From contig SKQC01000418.1 of the NCBI GenBank assembly GCA_007119175.1, positions 1 to 36,909 of the forward strand: a stretch of 36,909 nucleotides of DNA, in the 5' to 3' direction. Below, one piece after another: positions 25,507-34,991 of this stretch. The notes under the pieces were generated by a model. The model saw nothing but the letters and a program-made list of their open reading frames with translations, did no database searches and was not told the DNA's origin. The stretch's first letter is position 1; each line of letters starts with the position of its first letter. A program made the translations under genes and the position numbers. Source of the DNA: Myxococcales bacterium. Lineage in GTDB: Bacteria; Myxococcota_A; Bradymonadia; Bradymonadales; Bradymonadaceae.

Positions 25507-25638
25507 AAACCGGGTGGGGGGGCAGATGAGGGAAGATACGCCCTTTGCGAACGCATTGTTTTGTGCTTCGGGCAGCGAGTTTACTTTTAGTCTACGCCCG
25601 GCCGATGTCGTAGTTAAAAGTGGACGGGCATGCTGGCT

Positions 25639-25659
25639 CGTCAGGGGGATTTCCTGACG
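25639..25659 (+). other. Small hairpin in the leader of the acidic protein gene
   Basis: CGTCAGG (25639-25645) and CCTGACG (25653-25659) pair around GGGGATT-like loop bases, 39 bases before the ATG at 25698. No T run follows, so it is not an obvious terminator for thrB; a 5' UTR stem is more likely. Confidence 0.45.
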
Positions 25660-25697
25660 GACGGTTCAACGAGAAGTCTGACGTTAGGAGTACAGAC

Positions 25698-27119
25698 ATG
25701 AAATCAACACGAACTCGCAGAATTTTGCGAATTTCGACGTTCTTGGCCGTCTCGGCGGGACTGGCGTTCGGCTCCACCGCTCTCGCCTCGACGCCGGTGG
25801 AATTAGCCCAGGACGAGCCGACGGAGACCATGCCCGGTGAGGAAGAAGAGCCGGAGGAGGTCGAAGTCGGTGTCGAGGAAGCAGAGATAGACTACCCCTC
25901 TGATATCGAGGACTTTGCCGAGTTCCTCGAAGAACACCAAGAGGAGGGAATCGACAATGTCGCCGAGTATACCCACGAGGGTGCTGAGCACATGGCGGAC
26001 GCCATGGAAGAGGTGATTCCCGGCGAAGAGCGATTATTTCGAGATCGAACTCCGGAACACGCTCAGGAATTCGAAGATCAGCTCGAGGCCTGGGAAGATC
26101 GGCTCGATCAGCTCGACGATCAGGAGCGCGAGGACTTCGCCGAGGTCGCCTACAATATCCTCGAGGACGGCGCTCAGTGGCTGACTCGGGTTCAGGAGTC
26201 GGATTATCCCGGTCTTACTGACCAGGTCGAGGCGGTGCAAAACGCCGTCGAGGAAATCGATCCTCAGGAAGATATCGAGCTGCAGGCCCAGGCTGTGGAA
26301 GCCTATTTTCAGGCATCGCTGACCACAATTCAGGATATGTACGTCGCCAAGGAAGAGGATCCGCTCACCCAGCGACCGACTCTGGATCTGACGTACGCCG
26401 TGTCACCGGTCGAACTCGCTCAGCAAGAGGGTGAGCAGCCCGGTGAATTCGACGAGCCCATCGACGAACCGATGGACGAACCGATGGACGAGCCCATGGA
26501 TGAACCGATGGAGGAGGAGCCCGATATTGAGGCCGAACTCTCACCGGAAGTCGAGACCTATCGCGACAGCGTCGAGGAACTCGATATCACAGCGCTCGAG
26601 GGTGAGCAGGGCGAAGAATTGGTGGTGAGCAATATGCGCAACCTCCACGCCGCGCTCGGAACGTTTGTCGACGAAGAGCCAATGCTGGAGGAGCCGGGCA
26701 TCGAAGAGGAACCGGGTATGGAAGATGAGCCCGAGCCCATCGAAGGTGCGCGCTACGATGATGAGGAAGCCGATGAGCATGCCGGCGAACGCGCGGAGGT
26801 CGACGAAGAGCTGACCGAACTCTACGAGGAGTTGACCACCAATATCGAAGAACTCGAGGCCAATATCGGCCAGGAGGAATTCGGTAATTATCTGCAGGAA
26901 TCTGCAGAGGTGACGGCCAATATCGTGACCCATCTTCAGGAAGAGCAATATCCTCAATTTGAGGAGGCCGCCGATCGCGTCGAGGACGCCGCCGATGAGC
27001 TGAGCGACGACGAGATTGCCGAGCAGCAATCGGAGATCATGGAATTCTTTATGGCCACGGCCGACGCCGTTGAGGCCATGGACCAAGATCGGGTTGAGCC
27101 GGTCGCGCTTCTCTTCTAA
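25698..27119 (+). CDS. Exported acidic protein made of two homologous halves
   Basis: TAGGAGT sits before ATG 25698, giving 473 aa; the longer frame to 25620 is rejected. A signal peptide ends near STALAS (residue 31). The mature protein opens PVELAQDE, and at ~237 the second half again opens PVELAQQE. Residues 125-215 align with 370-461: both run from a helical FEDQLEAWEDRL / LTELYEELTTNI, through SDYPGLTDQVEAVQNAVEEI / EQYPQFEEAADRVEDAADEL, to YFQASLTTIQDM / FFMATADAVEAM. The linker holds four DEPM-type repeats (~253-270), and the first half of the linker domain is also Pro/Glu-rich. It is a helical, very acidic periplasmic or secreted protein. Function unknown. Confidence 0.75.
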   Translation: MKSTRTRRILRISTFLAVSAGLAFGSTALASTPVELAQDEPTETMPGEEEEPEEVEVGVEEAEIDYPSDIEDFAEFLEEHQEEGIDNVAEYTHEGAEHMADAMEEVIPGEERLFRDRTPEHAQEFEDQLEAWEDRLDQLDDQEREDFAEVAYNILEDGAQWLTRVQESDYPGLTDQVEAVQNAVEEIDPQEDIELQAQAVEAYFQASLTTIQDMYVAKEEDPLTQRPTLDLTYAVSPVELAQQEGEQPGEFDEPIDEPMDEPMDEPMDEPMEEEPDIEAELSPEVETYRDSVEELDITALEGEQGEELVVSNMRNLHAALGTFVDEEPMLEEPGIEEEPGMEDEPEPIEGARYDDEEADEHAGERAEVDEELTELYEELTTNIEELEANIGQEEFGNYLQESAEVTANIVTHLQEEQYPQFEEAADRVEDAADELSDDEIAEQQSEIMEFFMATADAVEAMDQDRVEPVALLF

Positions 27120-27141
27120 TCGACTCCCCTAACTCGCTATC

Positions 27142-27179
27142 GGGCCGGCTCTTCAATGAAGGGCCGGCCCCTTTTTTTT
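27142..27179 (+). terminator. Intrinsic terminator
   Basis: GGGCCGGCTCTT pairs with AAGGGCCGGCCC-type sequence to form a 12-bp stem (one G-U pair) with loop CAATG, followed at once by eight T. It lies 22 bases after the acidic protein gene and ends transcription in the plus direction, between it and the convergent RecD2 gene. Confidence 0.9.
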
Positions 27180-27188
27180 ACCTGCTAA

Positions 27189-29378
27189 TTAGCTGCGAAG
27201 CCGAGCGCTGAGCCCGGTGTAGCGCCGACTGGCGTCGGCGTTTTTTACGGCCAGCTCGACGGCTCGCCGGGTTCCCACCAAGATCACCAATTCCCGGCCA
27301 CGGGTCACCGCCGTATACAATAAATTCCGCTGCAACATCACATAATGCTGGGTGGTCACGGGGATGATGACCGCCGGATATTCGCTTCCCTGGCTTTTGT
27401 GAACCGTGATGGCATAGGCCAGCGCCAATTGGTCGAGGCCGTCTGTGTCGTAGCGAACGCGGCGTCCGTCGAAATTGGCGACCAGTTGATTTTCGTCGAT
27501 ATCGACGTCGATGACGCGGCCGATATCGCCGTTGAATACGTCCTCGTCGTAGTTATTTCTGGTCTGCATGATCCGGTCGCCGCGGTGAAAGGCGTTGTCT
27601 CCCCGGGTAATACGCGGCTGGGCACCGCAGAATAGCTCCTGAAGCTTCTGATTTAGGCTGTGGCAGCCCACTTCGCCGCGGTACATGGGCGACAATATCT
27701 GGATATCGCGCATCGGGTCGAAGCCGAATGCGTCGGGAATACGGCTCGTGGCGAGCTCGACGATTCGCTCCTTTGCGACGTCGGGATTTGTGGCGTTTAA
27801 GGTGTAGAAATCGACGAGTTCATCGCCGTCGCGGTTCGGCACCAGCGGAATCTTTCCGGCATTGATACGGTGGGCATTGACTACGATGGATGACTCTTCG
27901 GCCTGGCGAAAAATTTCGGTCAGCTGCACTACATTGGACACGTCGCTGTCGATTAAGTCGCGCAGAACCTGTCCCGGACCGACGCTGGGAAGCTGGTCGA
28001 CGTCGCCGACGAGGACCAGGCTGGCTCCTGAGGGAAGAGCGCGGACCAGTGAGTATAATAGATAAATGTCGATCATCGACGCCTCGTCGACGATCAGGAC
28101 GTCCACGTTCAGCGGGCGATCCTCGTCGTATTGAAAGCCCCCTTTTTCGAAGCTAAATTCCAGGAGTCGATGAATGGTGCGGGCCTCGCGCGCTGTGGCC
28201 TCGCTGAGCCGTTTTGCGGCGCGTCCCGTGGGCGCGGCGAGGCTGATCTTTTTGTCCAATTTGTCGCCGAGCTCGCAGATGGCCTCGACGATCGTGGTCT
28301 TGCCGGTTCCCGGCCCGCCGGTGACCACCGCCAGGGGATGGTCGAAGACGGATAGGACCGCCCGGCGCTGCTCTGTGGCCAGATCGATCCCCAGCGAGGC
28401 TTCGATATTGCTGAGCTGCCCGTCCAACTCTGAATCTCGATCGGAGAGCAGGCGCCGTTGGCCGGCCAGTCGGCGCAGATGGCGGGCTGCGCCGACCTCG
28501 GCATGGTGGGCTTTGATGGAGTAGATCGCCGGCGGTCTATCGCCTTGTCGTGCGGCGATGACCAGGCGATCGCTACGCGCCAGATCTTGAAGCGGATCGT
28601 CGAGATCCCCAATTTTCGAGCCCAGAAGCTCCCGGGCCCGCTCAGCGAGCAGGGGCCTCGGCAGGTAGACGTGTCCATCGTCGTGGGCCTCATCGAGGGT
28701 GTGCAAAAGACCTGCGCGAAGTCGGGCCGGTGAGTCCTCCTCGATATCGAAATGCCGGGCGATCTGATCGGCGGTCCGAAAACCGATCCCGCGGATCTCC
28801 TCGACGAGCCGATAGGGATTTCGGCGGATCACGTCTAGAGCCTGCGCCCCGAAACGCTGGTGGATTTTGACGGCCATCGCCGCCGAAATACCGTGCGACC
28901 TGAGGGCCACCATCAGGCGATGAACCAGGCGATCTTCGCGCCATGACTCGAGGATCTGAGCGCCCCGTTTTTCGCCGATACCCTCCACTTCAACGATTCG
29001 TTCCGGGTCGTCGTCGAGGATTTCCAGCGTCGCCTCACCGAAATGATCGACGATCCGGCTCGCCAGTGTGGGACCGATCCCTTGCATCATGGAGCTGGCG
29101 AGATACTTTTCGATCCCCTCTCGTGTTTTGGGAAGAACAGAGCGCAGCGATTGAATCCGAAATTGCCGCCCGTAACGCGGGTCGTTGCGCCACTGCCCGG
29201 TGACCTCCACGGTGGTTCCGACGTTGGTCGCCAAAATATTGCCGACGATGGTCACCGGTAGGTGACGATCGGGGATCTCGAGATCGCAGACGGCAAATTG
29301 GCCGTCGTCGCTGGCAAAGCGCACCCGTGCCAGAACCCCGCGCAGTCGCTCGGTTTCCGAAGGTGACGGCTCTTGCAT
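27189..29378 (-). CDS. recD2: RecD2-type DNA helicase
   Basis: RecD2 is a stand-alone 5'-3' superfamily 1B helicase related to RecD. Starting at ATG 29378, which GGGAG precedes, it has 729 aa, in the family range; the longer frame to 29477 is less likely. Domains are an N-terminal OB-like region, two helix-hairpin-helix motifs (GIGPTLASRI and VEGIGEKRG, about 95-140), the N-terminal inactive lobe, Walker A GGPGTGKTTIV at about 352, Walker B-type VDEASMID, and the C-terminal TVHKSQGSEYPAVI motif. RecB and RecC are not nearby, as expected for RecD2, which acts outside RecBCD in replication-fork and mismatch-type repair. It lies divergent from the Nudix gene. Confidence 0.92.
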   Translation of the reverse strand: MQEPSPSETERLRGVLARVRFASDDGQFAVCDLEIPDRHLPVTIVGNILATNVGTTVEVTGQWRNDPRYGRQFRIQSLRSVLPKTREGIEKYLASSMMQGIGPTLASRIVDHFGEATLEILDDDPERIVEVEGIGEKRGAQILESWREDRLVHRLMVALRSHGISAAMAVKIHQRFGAQALDVIRRNPYRLVEEIRGIGFRTADQIARHFDIEEDSPARLRAGLLHTLDEAHDDGHVYLPRPLLAERARELLGSKIGDLDDPLQDLARSDRLVIAARQGDRPPAIYSIKAHHAEVGAARHLRRLAGQRRLLSDRDSELDGQLSNIEASLGIDLATEQRRAVLSVFDHPLAVVTGGPGTGKTTIVEAICELGDKLDKKISLAAPTGRAAKRLSEATAREARTIHRLLEFSFEKGGFQYDEDRPLNVDVLIVDEASMIDIYLLYSLVRALPSGASLVLVGDVDQLPSVGPGQVLRDLIDSDVSNVVQLTEIFRQAEESSIVVNAHRINAGKIPLVPNRDGDELVDFYTLNATNPDVAKERIVELATSRIPDAFGFDPMRDIQILSPMYRGEVGCHSLNQKLQELFCGAQPRITRGDNAFHRGDRIMQTRNNYDEDVFNGDIGRVIDVDIDENQLVANFDGRRVRYDTDGLDQLALAYAITVHKSQGSEYPAVIIPVTTQHYVMLQRNLLYTAVTRGRELVILVGTRRAVELAVKNADASRRYTGLSARLRS

Positions 29379-29433
29379 GAGTCTCCCAGAGGCGATTTTT
29401 GAACGGGCAATCAACCGGTGGTTCGGGAAGAAA

Positions 29434-29454
29434 TAAACGGGGTCGCCCCGTTTA
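29434..29454. promoter_or_regulatory. Perfect 9-bp inverted repeat in the recD2/Nudix divergent region
   Basis: TAAACGGGG and CCCCGTTTA surround TCG, and a second smaller inverted repeat (GACGAT-ACCC-ATCGTC) follows at about 29466-29481. Both lie between the recD2 start (29378) and the Nudix start (29562), so a repressor site acting on both genes is possible. I cannot assign a regulator. Confidence 0.5.
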
Positions 29455-29561
29455 CTTACTGTAACGACGATACCCATCGTCTTTCGCTGATGACTAATTT
29501 CGCAGTCTCCGCAGGAGAGTCAATAGCCTCTGCTGGGAGAAAATGAATTGACGAGCCCCCT

Positions 29562-29987
29562 ATGAGTTCTGCCTGGGCCTTGATTGAGGATCGCGAAGAA
29601 ATTCTCTTCGTTCGCCGCGCATTCGGTGTCGGTCGCGGCGGTCAATGGTGTCCCCCCGGGGGCACGATGTGGCACGACGAATGGCCGGAAGTGGCCTGTG
29701 TCCGCGAGGCCTTTGAGGAGACCGGCCTGCGGGTGACCATCGAGCGGCCGATCGCCGTCTTTGAGTCGGCCCATTTCTTTTTATGTAGCCTCAATAATTC
29801 ACGCGACGATATCCGCCTGCGCAGCGAGGAGTGCATCGACTCCGCCTGGATCTCTCCGGCGAATCTGCTCACTGTGGGGACCATCATGGATCTGCGCCGG
29901 ATCTTACCCACTCTGGAGCTGGCGGGCTTTGAAATCCCACCCGTGCCCGACGGGCTGGTCACTGCGGTTCCCCAAAAGGTCTTTTAG
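29562..29987 (+). CDS. Nudix hydrolase
   Basis: The 141-aa Nudix-fold protein hydrolyses a nucleoside diphosphate linked to another group. The Nudix box is exact: G34-x5-E40-x7-R48-E49-A-F-E52-E53-T-G55-L. The catalytic REAFEETGL helix and the surrounding WCPPGGTMWHDE and HFFLCSLN are typical of compact 130-150-residue members such as MutT or CTP/dNTP types. Substrate cannot be told from sequence. An in-frame TGA lies just before ATG 29562, so the start is fixed although the ribosome site is weak. Its stop codon interlocks with that of the convergent peptidase gene (shared TTAG at 29984-29987). Confidence 0.9.
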   Translation: MSSAWALIEDREEILFVRRAFGVGRGGQWCPPGGTMWHDEWPEVACVREAFEETGLRVTIERPIAVFESAHFFLCSLNNSRDDIRLRSEECIDSAWISPANLLTVGTIMDLRRILPTLELAGFEIPPVPDGLVTAVPQKVF

Positions 29988-31849
29988 ATCTTGTCCAGCG
30001 CCTCCAACTCCACTTCGAGCATTCCCACCAACTCGTCCATCCGCTGGGTGACGGCGCCCACCGTGGAGGGGTCTTCGAGATCGACGCCGGCGCGGCGAAG
30101 TTGCTCCATGGGATGATCGTTGCCACCGCTTTGCAATAATCTCAGATAGCGCTCCACTGTGTCCTCGCGCTCTTTATCGTCGTCGCTCAACAACCCCTCG
30201 ACGATTTTGGCCGACGAGGCATAGCAGGTGGCGTATTGGTAGACGTAGTAGGGAGCATTATAAAAGTGGGGGATTCGCGCCCAGGTCACGCGATAGAGAT
30301 CGTCGAGGGTCATGCAGTCGCCATATAGCGTCTCGAGCCGGTCAAAATAGATCTGGTCGAGCTGCTCGGCGGTCATCGGCCGGCCCTCCTCGACGGCTCG
30401 ATGGGCGCGCAATTCGAAGTCGGCAAAGCGCGCCTGGCTGTAGAATGTGCCGGCAATATTGTCGATGGAGCGCTGCAACAAGATGGCTCGGTTCCGGGGC
30501 CCTTCGGTATTGGCCAGCATATGATCGAGCAGCAGCGCCTCGTTGGTCGTCGAGGCGACCTCGGCGACGAAAATCGTATACGACGAGGTGGCAAATGGTT
30601 GCTCTTCACAAGATAATAGGGTGTGCAGCGTGTGGCCCAATTCGTGGGCCAGGGTAAAGACGTCGGAGAGGGTATCCGTGTAGTTGAGCAGCATATAGGG
30701 ATGAACGCCGTAGACGCCGGCAGAATAGGCGCCGGAGCGCTTGCCCTCATTTTCGTAGACATCGATCCAGCCCCCGGATAAAGCCTCTTTCATCCGCCGC
30801 TGGTAGTCCGCACCAAGCGGAGAGACGGATTCGATGATCAGATCGCGTACCTCGTCGTAGGGATATTGCTTATCTATGTCGATAAGGGGAATCATTCCGT
30901 CGTAGGAATGGTATTCGTCGAGCTCGAGGACCTGTTTGCGAAGCCTGTGATAGCGCCGCAGTGGTTCGGCGCCGTCGAAGGCGGTCTCAATCAAAGTTTC
31001 CAATACTGAGACGGGTACATTGTCGCCGTCCAGAGCGGCTTCGGCGGTACTTTCGTAGTTGCGCGCCTGTGCCTGCGCCCAATCCCGCTGGCAGGTCGCG
31101 GCATAGAGCGAGGCGAAGGTATTTCGCTTGTCCTCAAAGATCGAATACAGCGCCTCAAAGGCCCGGCGCCGGTCGTCTTGAACCCGCCGGGTCTGCAAGA
31201 TATGGGCGTATTCGCCGAAGCTGACCTCGACGGTCTCGCCGTCGCTCAATTCGATCTCTTCAAAACTGATATCCGCCGTGGTCAGCGCTCGATAAATCTC
31301 GCGGGGGGCGGAGCGAAATCGGCTTCCATAGGCCAGAATCTGCTCGCCGGCCTCGTCGAGGACGTGTTCTTGGTTGCGGTAGATCTCGGAGATCGGAAAT
31401 CGATAGGGCTCAAGCTCCGGTGTCTCCTCGATCCACTGCTCCATCGTCTCCTCGTCGATGGTCAATATCTCAGGGGTCAGCCAGGCCGATTTGGCCTGAA
31501 ATTCCGCGAAGAGCTGCTGGACCTGCTGCAGGCGCGCCTGCACGGCGTTATTGCGCTGATCGACATCGAAGATTAGCTGTGGATAGCGGTATAGCTTATA
31601 GGAGATTATCCCGATTCGATCGCTTAATCGATAGGCTTTGAGCACTGATTCGGGCCCGCTATCGAGCGTGCCTTTGAGGGCGACGAGGTCGTCCATCGAC
31701 TCGCCGATGGCCTCCATATCGGCCTCCCAATCCGCCCAGTCGTCATAGATATCGTCGACATTCCACTTATATTTATCGTCGATTTCGGCGCGATCGCGGG
31801 TGTCGGGACGAAGGCCTTGAACGTCGTCGTCGTAGAAGAGATTGTGCAT
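29984..31849 (-). CDS. pepF: Oligoendopeptidase F
   Basis: This is a zinc M3-family peptidase (PepF) of 621 aa, normal length, that cleaves short peptides in the cytoplasm. The zinc motif is HELGHTLHT at about 402-410; the downstream third ligand lies in EVASTTNEALL. VWR-like FYNAPYYVYQYATCYASS near the C-terminus is the PepF substrate-binding region. No signal peptide is present. AGGAG sits about 5 bases before the ATG. It follows the 979-aa gene on the same strand but starts 200 bases beyond its end and is probably a separate unit. Confidence 0.93.
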   Translation of the reverse strand: MHNLFYDDDVQGLRPDTRDRAEIDDKYKWNVDDIYDDWADWEADMEAIGESMDDLVALKGTLDSGPESVLKAYRLSDRIGIISYKLYRYPQLIFDVDQRNNAVQARLQQVQQLFAEFQAKSAWLTPEILTIDEETMEQWIEETPELEPYRFPISEIYRNQEHVLDEAGEQILAYGSRFRSAPREIYRALTTADISFEEIELSDGETVEVSFGEYAHILQTRRVQDDRRRAFEALYSIFEDKRNTFASLYAATCQRDWAQAQARNYESTAEAALDGDNVPVSVLETLIETAFDGAEPLRRYHRLRKQVLELDEYHSYDGMIPLIDIDKQYPYDEVRDLIIESVSPLGADYQRRMKEALSGGWIDVYENEGKRSGAYSAGVYGVHPYMLLNYTDTLSDVFTLAHELGHTLHTLLSCEEQPFATSSYTIFVAEVASTTNEALLLDHMLANTEGPRNRAILLQRSIDNIAGTFYSQARFADFELRAHRAVEEGRPMTAEQLDQIYFDRLETLYGDCMTLDDLYRVTWARIPHFYNAPYYVYQYATCYASSAKIVEGLLSDDDKEREDTVERYLRLLQSGGNDHPMEQLRRAGVDLEDPSTVGAVTQRMDELVGMLEVELEALDKI

Positions 31850-32051
31850 TGTGGCTCCTATATCGTTGGGCTTTCAGACTCGGTGGCATGCGTATAACTA
31901 TCGGCCAGTGGTGATATTCGACGCCCGTGTATTAAAGGGCGCCTTAAAAGGCGGCGCAGAAGATTTTGGGGGAGATTCTCATGAGGACTCGTTGGTGTGC
32001 GCATGACTATTGGTCAGATGTTTTGTTGTCGTTTGTATAGTTGTTTTTTGC

Positions 32052-34991
32052 TCAAAATCCCACTCCGGCGCCGACTACGATGGATTGGACCAGCGCTTCG
32101 TCGTCGAAGAGACGCTGGGCGACCTGGTAGCGAAGCTGAAGCGGAATCGCCCAGATCATCATCGAGACATCGGCGCTGGCGCCGACGGCGGCGTGGATAT
32201 CACCCTCCATCAATGTCGCCGCCGAGCCGAATGCCTCAATGCCGAATTCTCGAATAAATGAGGCGGGAAAGATGGTCAATGTCGACGCCGTTCCCCGGTC
32301 GACGATAATTGGATAGCGATAGTTAATATCACCGATGGCGACCCGATTCGATACCAGGCCCAGATCTTCGTAACCCCGCAGCGATTCGCTGAATAAAAAG
32401 ACCCTGGGTAAGAGCGATCCATCGCGAGGTTCGTCCTCGGCATCACCGGAGACGAAGACCGGTTCGATGGGGCCGAATCCACCGACCCTCATCAAGGGCT
32501 CGTCGTCGGGAACACCTGGGAGGGCCCGTACTCTTCCCGAAAAACGCATTCGATGTCGAGCGGAGAGGGGAAGTGGAGTGCCGAGCTCGAGCTGTGCGCG
32601 AAGATGGGCCATCGAAAAATCGCTCCCAAGCTCGGCGGGATATCCTGCGGCAAGGCCCGATAGGGCAAAGAGCCACTGCGTTCCACCATAGGGCGTGGAT
32701 CGGCCGGCCCGATACCGGGCGCCCACCTCCGGGCCGAGCAGTCGTCGAATATCGTCGGCCTCGTCGCTGAGCCCTTCGCGGAAGAAATCGGCGGCCAGAA
32801 ATTCAAGCCAGACCGGGATATCATAAAAGACCCGCGACAAGGTGGCGACGGCGAATCGGTCGCGTTGAGTCAGATCCTCGGTCGGCAGCAAATCGTCACC
32901 GGTCAGCACTGTGGTTGTGCCCCATCTATTGGCGATCTGCAGGGTCCACTGCCAGGGCGAAAGCTGGGTGTTGACGTAGGCAAAAGAGCCGCTCAAGCGC
33001 TCTTCGGCGAAGTCCCACTGGGCGTCGATAGCCCAGTTGTGGAATCCCAATTCATCTCGGCCACTTATGCCGAGCCCGGCGTAGATCTCCTCGCCGCCGT
33101 CGATGATCAAAAGCTCGGGGACGCGAAGGCGCGGCACGAAGAGATTGTCGAGCTGCGAATAGGGGCTATCGTCGAGAATCTGCGCCGGTCGCTCTGCAGC
33201 TTCGTAGCCCACGACTTCAGCTTCGGTGTGGCCGCCCCGAAACTGCAGCGTGTCTGTCGCCTCGCCGCCGTTGTTCGCGATGCGATCGAGTGTCCAACCC
33301 CAATCCTCGCGGTTCAGAAATTGAATTTCTCCATTGTCGGCAGGGCGGGGATTAAATGCCATATAGGGGACGTCACTGTGGCGCTGGACGGAGCCGTCGC
33401 TGAGGTCTGCCTCGAATATTTCGATCCGATCGTTGTCACTGGCCACGAAGAGAAGTCGCTCATCGTCGAGCCAGTAGGGATCGAGGGCCGGCCGGTGCGA
33501 TTTCTCGGTGGACCATCTGCCGACTAATTGGCCGCCGTCGATATCGAAGACGGCAATCGACCACTGATCGTCTTCCATCAACGTCGCCGCAAGGCGTTGG
33601 CCGTCCGGGGAGGTGCGCAGCCAGGCCAGATATGCCCCGGCGGGCAGCGTAAATAGCTCTTCGCGGCGATCGGAGTCGACGGCGAGTCGCTCGATGCGGG
33701 TGCGGTTTCCGTCGGCAATGGCGAGGTTGATGGCCTCTGCGTCGGGCGTTAGATCCCAGCCCACAGCCTCCAGGTCGCCGTGGACGGTATCGACGTCGCC
33801 ACCGTCGATATCGAGGCGCATCAAGTCGGTGCGGGCTGCGTTTCTGCCCTGATGATTGACCAGAAAATACAGGGCCTCTCCGTCCGGGGAAAAGCGCATT
33901 GCCTCCAACCCTCTGGCAGCCACGATCTGGCGTCCGGGGAGTACGTCGGGGATCCTCTGCCGAGTCAGGCGTTGGCCGGCTTTATCGAAGATGTCGATGG
34001 ATGCCACGTCATCGACATCGGCCGAATAAATCGCCGTTTTCCCATTCGGGCCGGACTCCAATATCGCCGTTCGTCCCACCCACTTCTGGCGCTTCTGGTG
34101 CGGCGACCGAGTGCGGGCTTCGAAGCGCTCGTCGACGTCGTGGGCAAAGTCGTCGATCAAGTCGCTCAGCGTCTTTCCATAAACCGCGCGAAATCGCAGG
34201 CTGACGCCAAAGGGAAATAACACCGACGAGCCCTGGCGATCGATGAGATCCCAGAGGCGCTCCTCGCCATAGGTGTCGGCGAGATAGGCCACGAATTGTG
34301 ACCCGATCAGATAATGAGCGCCAAAGGGAATGGAGCGGTCCCACTGGCTTAAGCGCCCGCCATCGAGGTGGAGATCGGCGACGCCGGCGGCGAAGATATT
34401 CTCCCAGATAGGCGATCCGTAGCGACCTACGCCGTCGACCAATTGGCTTTCGTAATAGGTGGCCAGCCCCTCGATAAACCAGAGATCGAGGCCCACCTGT
34501 GGATTGATTGAGGGGCCGAAAACGTCGTTGACCAGCCCGTAGAAATTATGAATCTGGGTCAGATGGACGTAGTGAACCATCTCGTGGCAACCCACGGCGG
34601 CGACACTGGGTGTATAACCGAAATCGCCGAAGATATTGGCCGTAAAAAATGTGGGAAGCACGATATGCGGGTGTTCACCGGGCCCAAAAGCGACATAAGC
34701 ATTATTGAACTCGGTCTCCGGCAAAAAGATCGGCACCAGCCCCCAGTCGGTGCTGCGCGGCGTTTTTTCCTCCAGATCGGCGAGACATCCCTCGAGGCGA
34801 GTGGCGATATGATGGGCCTCCTCGCGGCGCTGTTCCGGATAGTAAATCTTGAGATTTTCGGTCTCCATACGGCGCATATCGCGCTCGGCAAGAGATTGTT
34901 GAACCTCGGCAGGAAAACGCGGTCCCGTGCTCACACACCCGCTTAATACGACGATCAGGACGAGGGCCGCTAATGCCAAAATGGTCTTCAT
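32052..34991 (-). CDS. Lipoprotein fusion: gluzincin-type protease, beta-propeller, outer-membrane barrel
   Basis: The 979-aa product starts with a signal ending in lipobox VLSGC (Cys 19). Residues ~40-280 are a zinc-peptidase domain: HEMVHYVH at about 136-143 fits HExxH, and WFIEGLATYYES at about 170 gives the downstream Glu of gluzincins (M1/M61-like). Residues ~300-600 carry repeated WD40/TolB-like strands (DGEALYFLVNHQGRN, GAYLAWLRTSPDGQRLAATL, DPYWLDDERLLFVASDNDRI, MAFNPRPADNGEIQFL), suggesting a propeller. Residues ~620-979 alternate as long beta strands and end VVGAGVGF with terminal Phe, as in an outer-membrane barrel. An anchored protease with a propeller and a barrel in one chain is unusual. 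It may degrade or sense proteins at the surface. Confidence 0.78.
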   Translation of the reverse strand: MKTILALAALVLIVVLSGCVSTGPRFPAEVQQSLAERDMRRMETENLKIYYPEQRREEAHHIATRLEGCLADLEEKTPRSTDWGLVPIFLPETEFNNAYVAFGPGEHPHIVLPTFFTANIFGDFGYTPSVAAVGCHEMVHYVHLTQIHNFYGLVNDVFGPSINPQVGLDLWFIEGLATYYESQLVDGVGRYGSPIWENIFAAGVADLHLDGGRLSQWDRSIPFGAHYLIGSQFVAYLADTYGEERLWDLIDRQGSSVLFPFGVSLRFRAVYGKTLSDLIDDFAHDVDERFEARTRSPHQKRQKWVGRTAILESGPNGKTAIYSADVDDVASIDIFDKAGQRLTRQRIPDVLPGRQIVAARGLEAMRFSPDGEALYFLVNHQGRNAARTDLMRLDIDGGDVDTVHGDLEAVGWDLTPDAEAINLAIADGNRTRIERLAVDSDRREELFTLPAGAYLAWLRTSPDGQRLAATLMEDDQWSIAVFDIDGGQLVGRWSTEKSHRPALDPYWLDDERLLFVASDNDRIEIFEADLSDGSVQRHSDVPYMAFNPRPADNGEIQFLNREDWGWTLDRIANNGGEATDTLQFRGGHTEAEVVGYEAAERPAQILDDSPYSQLDNLFVPRLRVPELLIIDGGEEIYAGLGISGRDELGFHNWAIDAQWDFAEERLSGSFAYVNTQLSPWQWTLQIANRWGTTTVLTGDDLLPTEDLTQRDRFAVATLSRVFYDIPVWLEFLAADFFREGLSDEADDIRRLLGPEVGARYRAGRSTPYGGTQWLFALSGLAAGYPAELGSDFSMAHLRAQLELGTPLPLSARHRMRFSGRVRALPGVPDDEPLMRVGGFGPIEPVFVSGDAEDEPRDGSLLPRVFLFSESLRGYEDLGLVSNRVAIGDINYRYPIIVDRGTASTLTIFPASFIREFGIEAFGSAATLMEGDIHAAVGASADVSMMIWAIPLQLRYQVAQRLFDDEALVQSIVVGAGVGF

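Noticed and set aside
31885-32020. Similar 20-bp segments about 110 bp apart between pepF and the 979-aa gene
   Set aside because: Only about 15 of 20 bases match and no further structure is seen; too weak to call a repeat.
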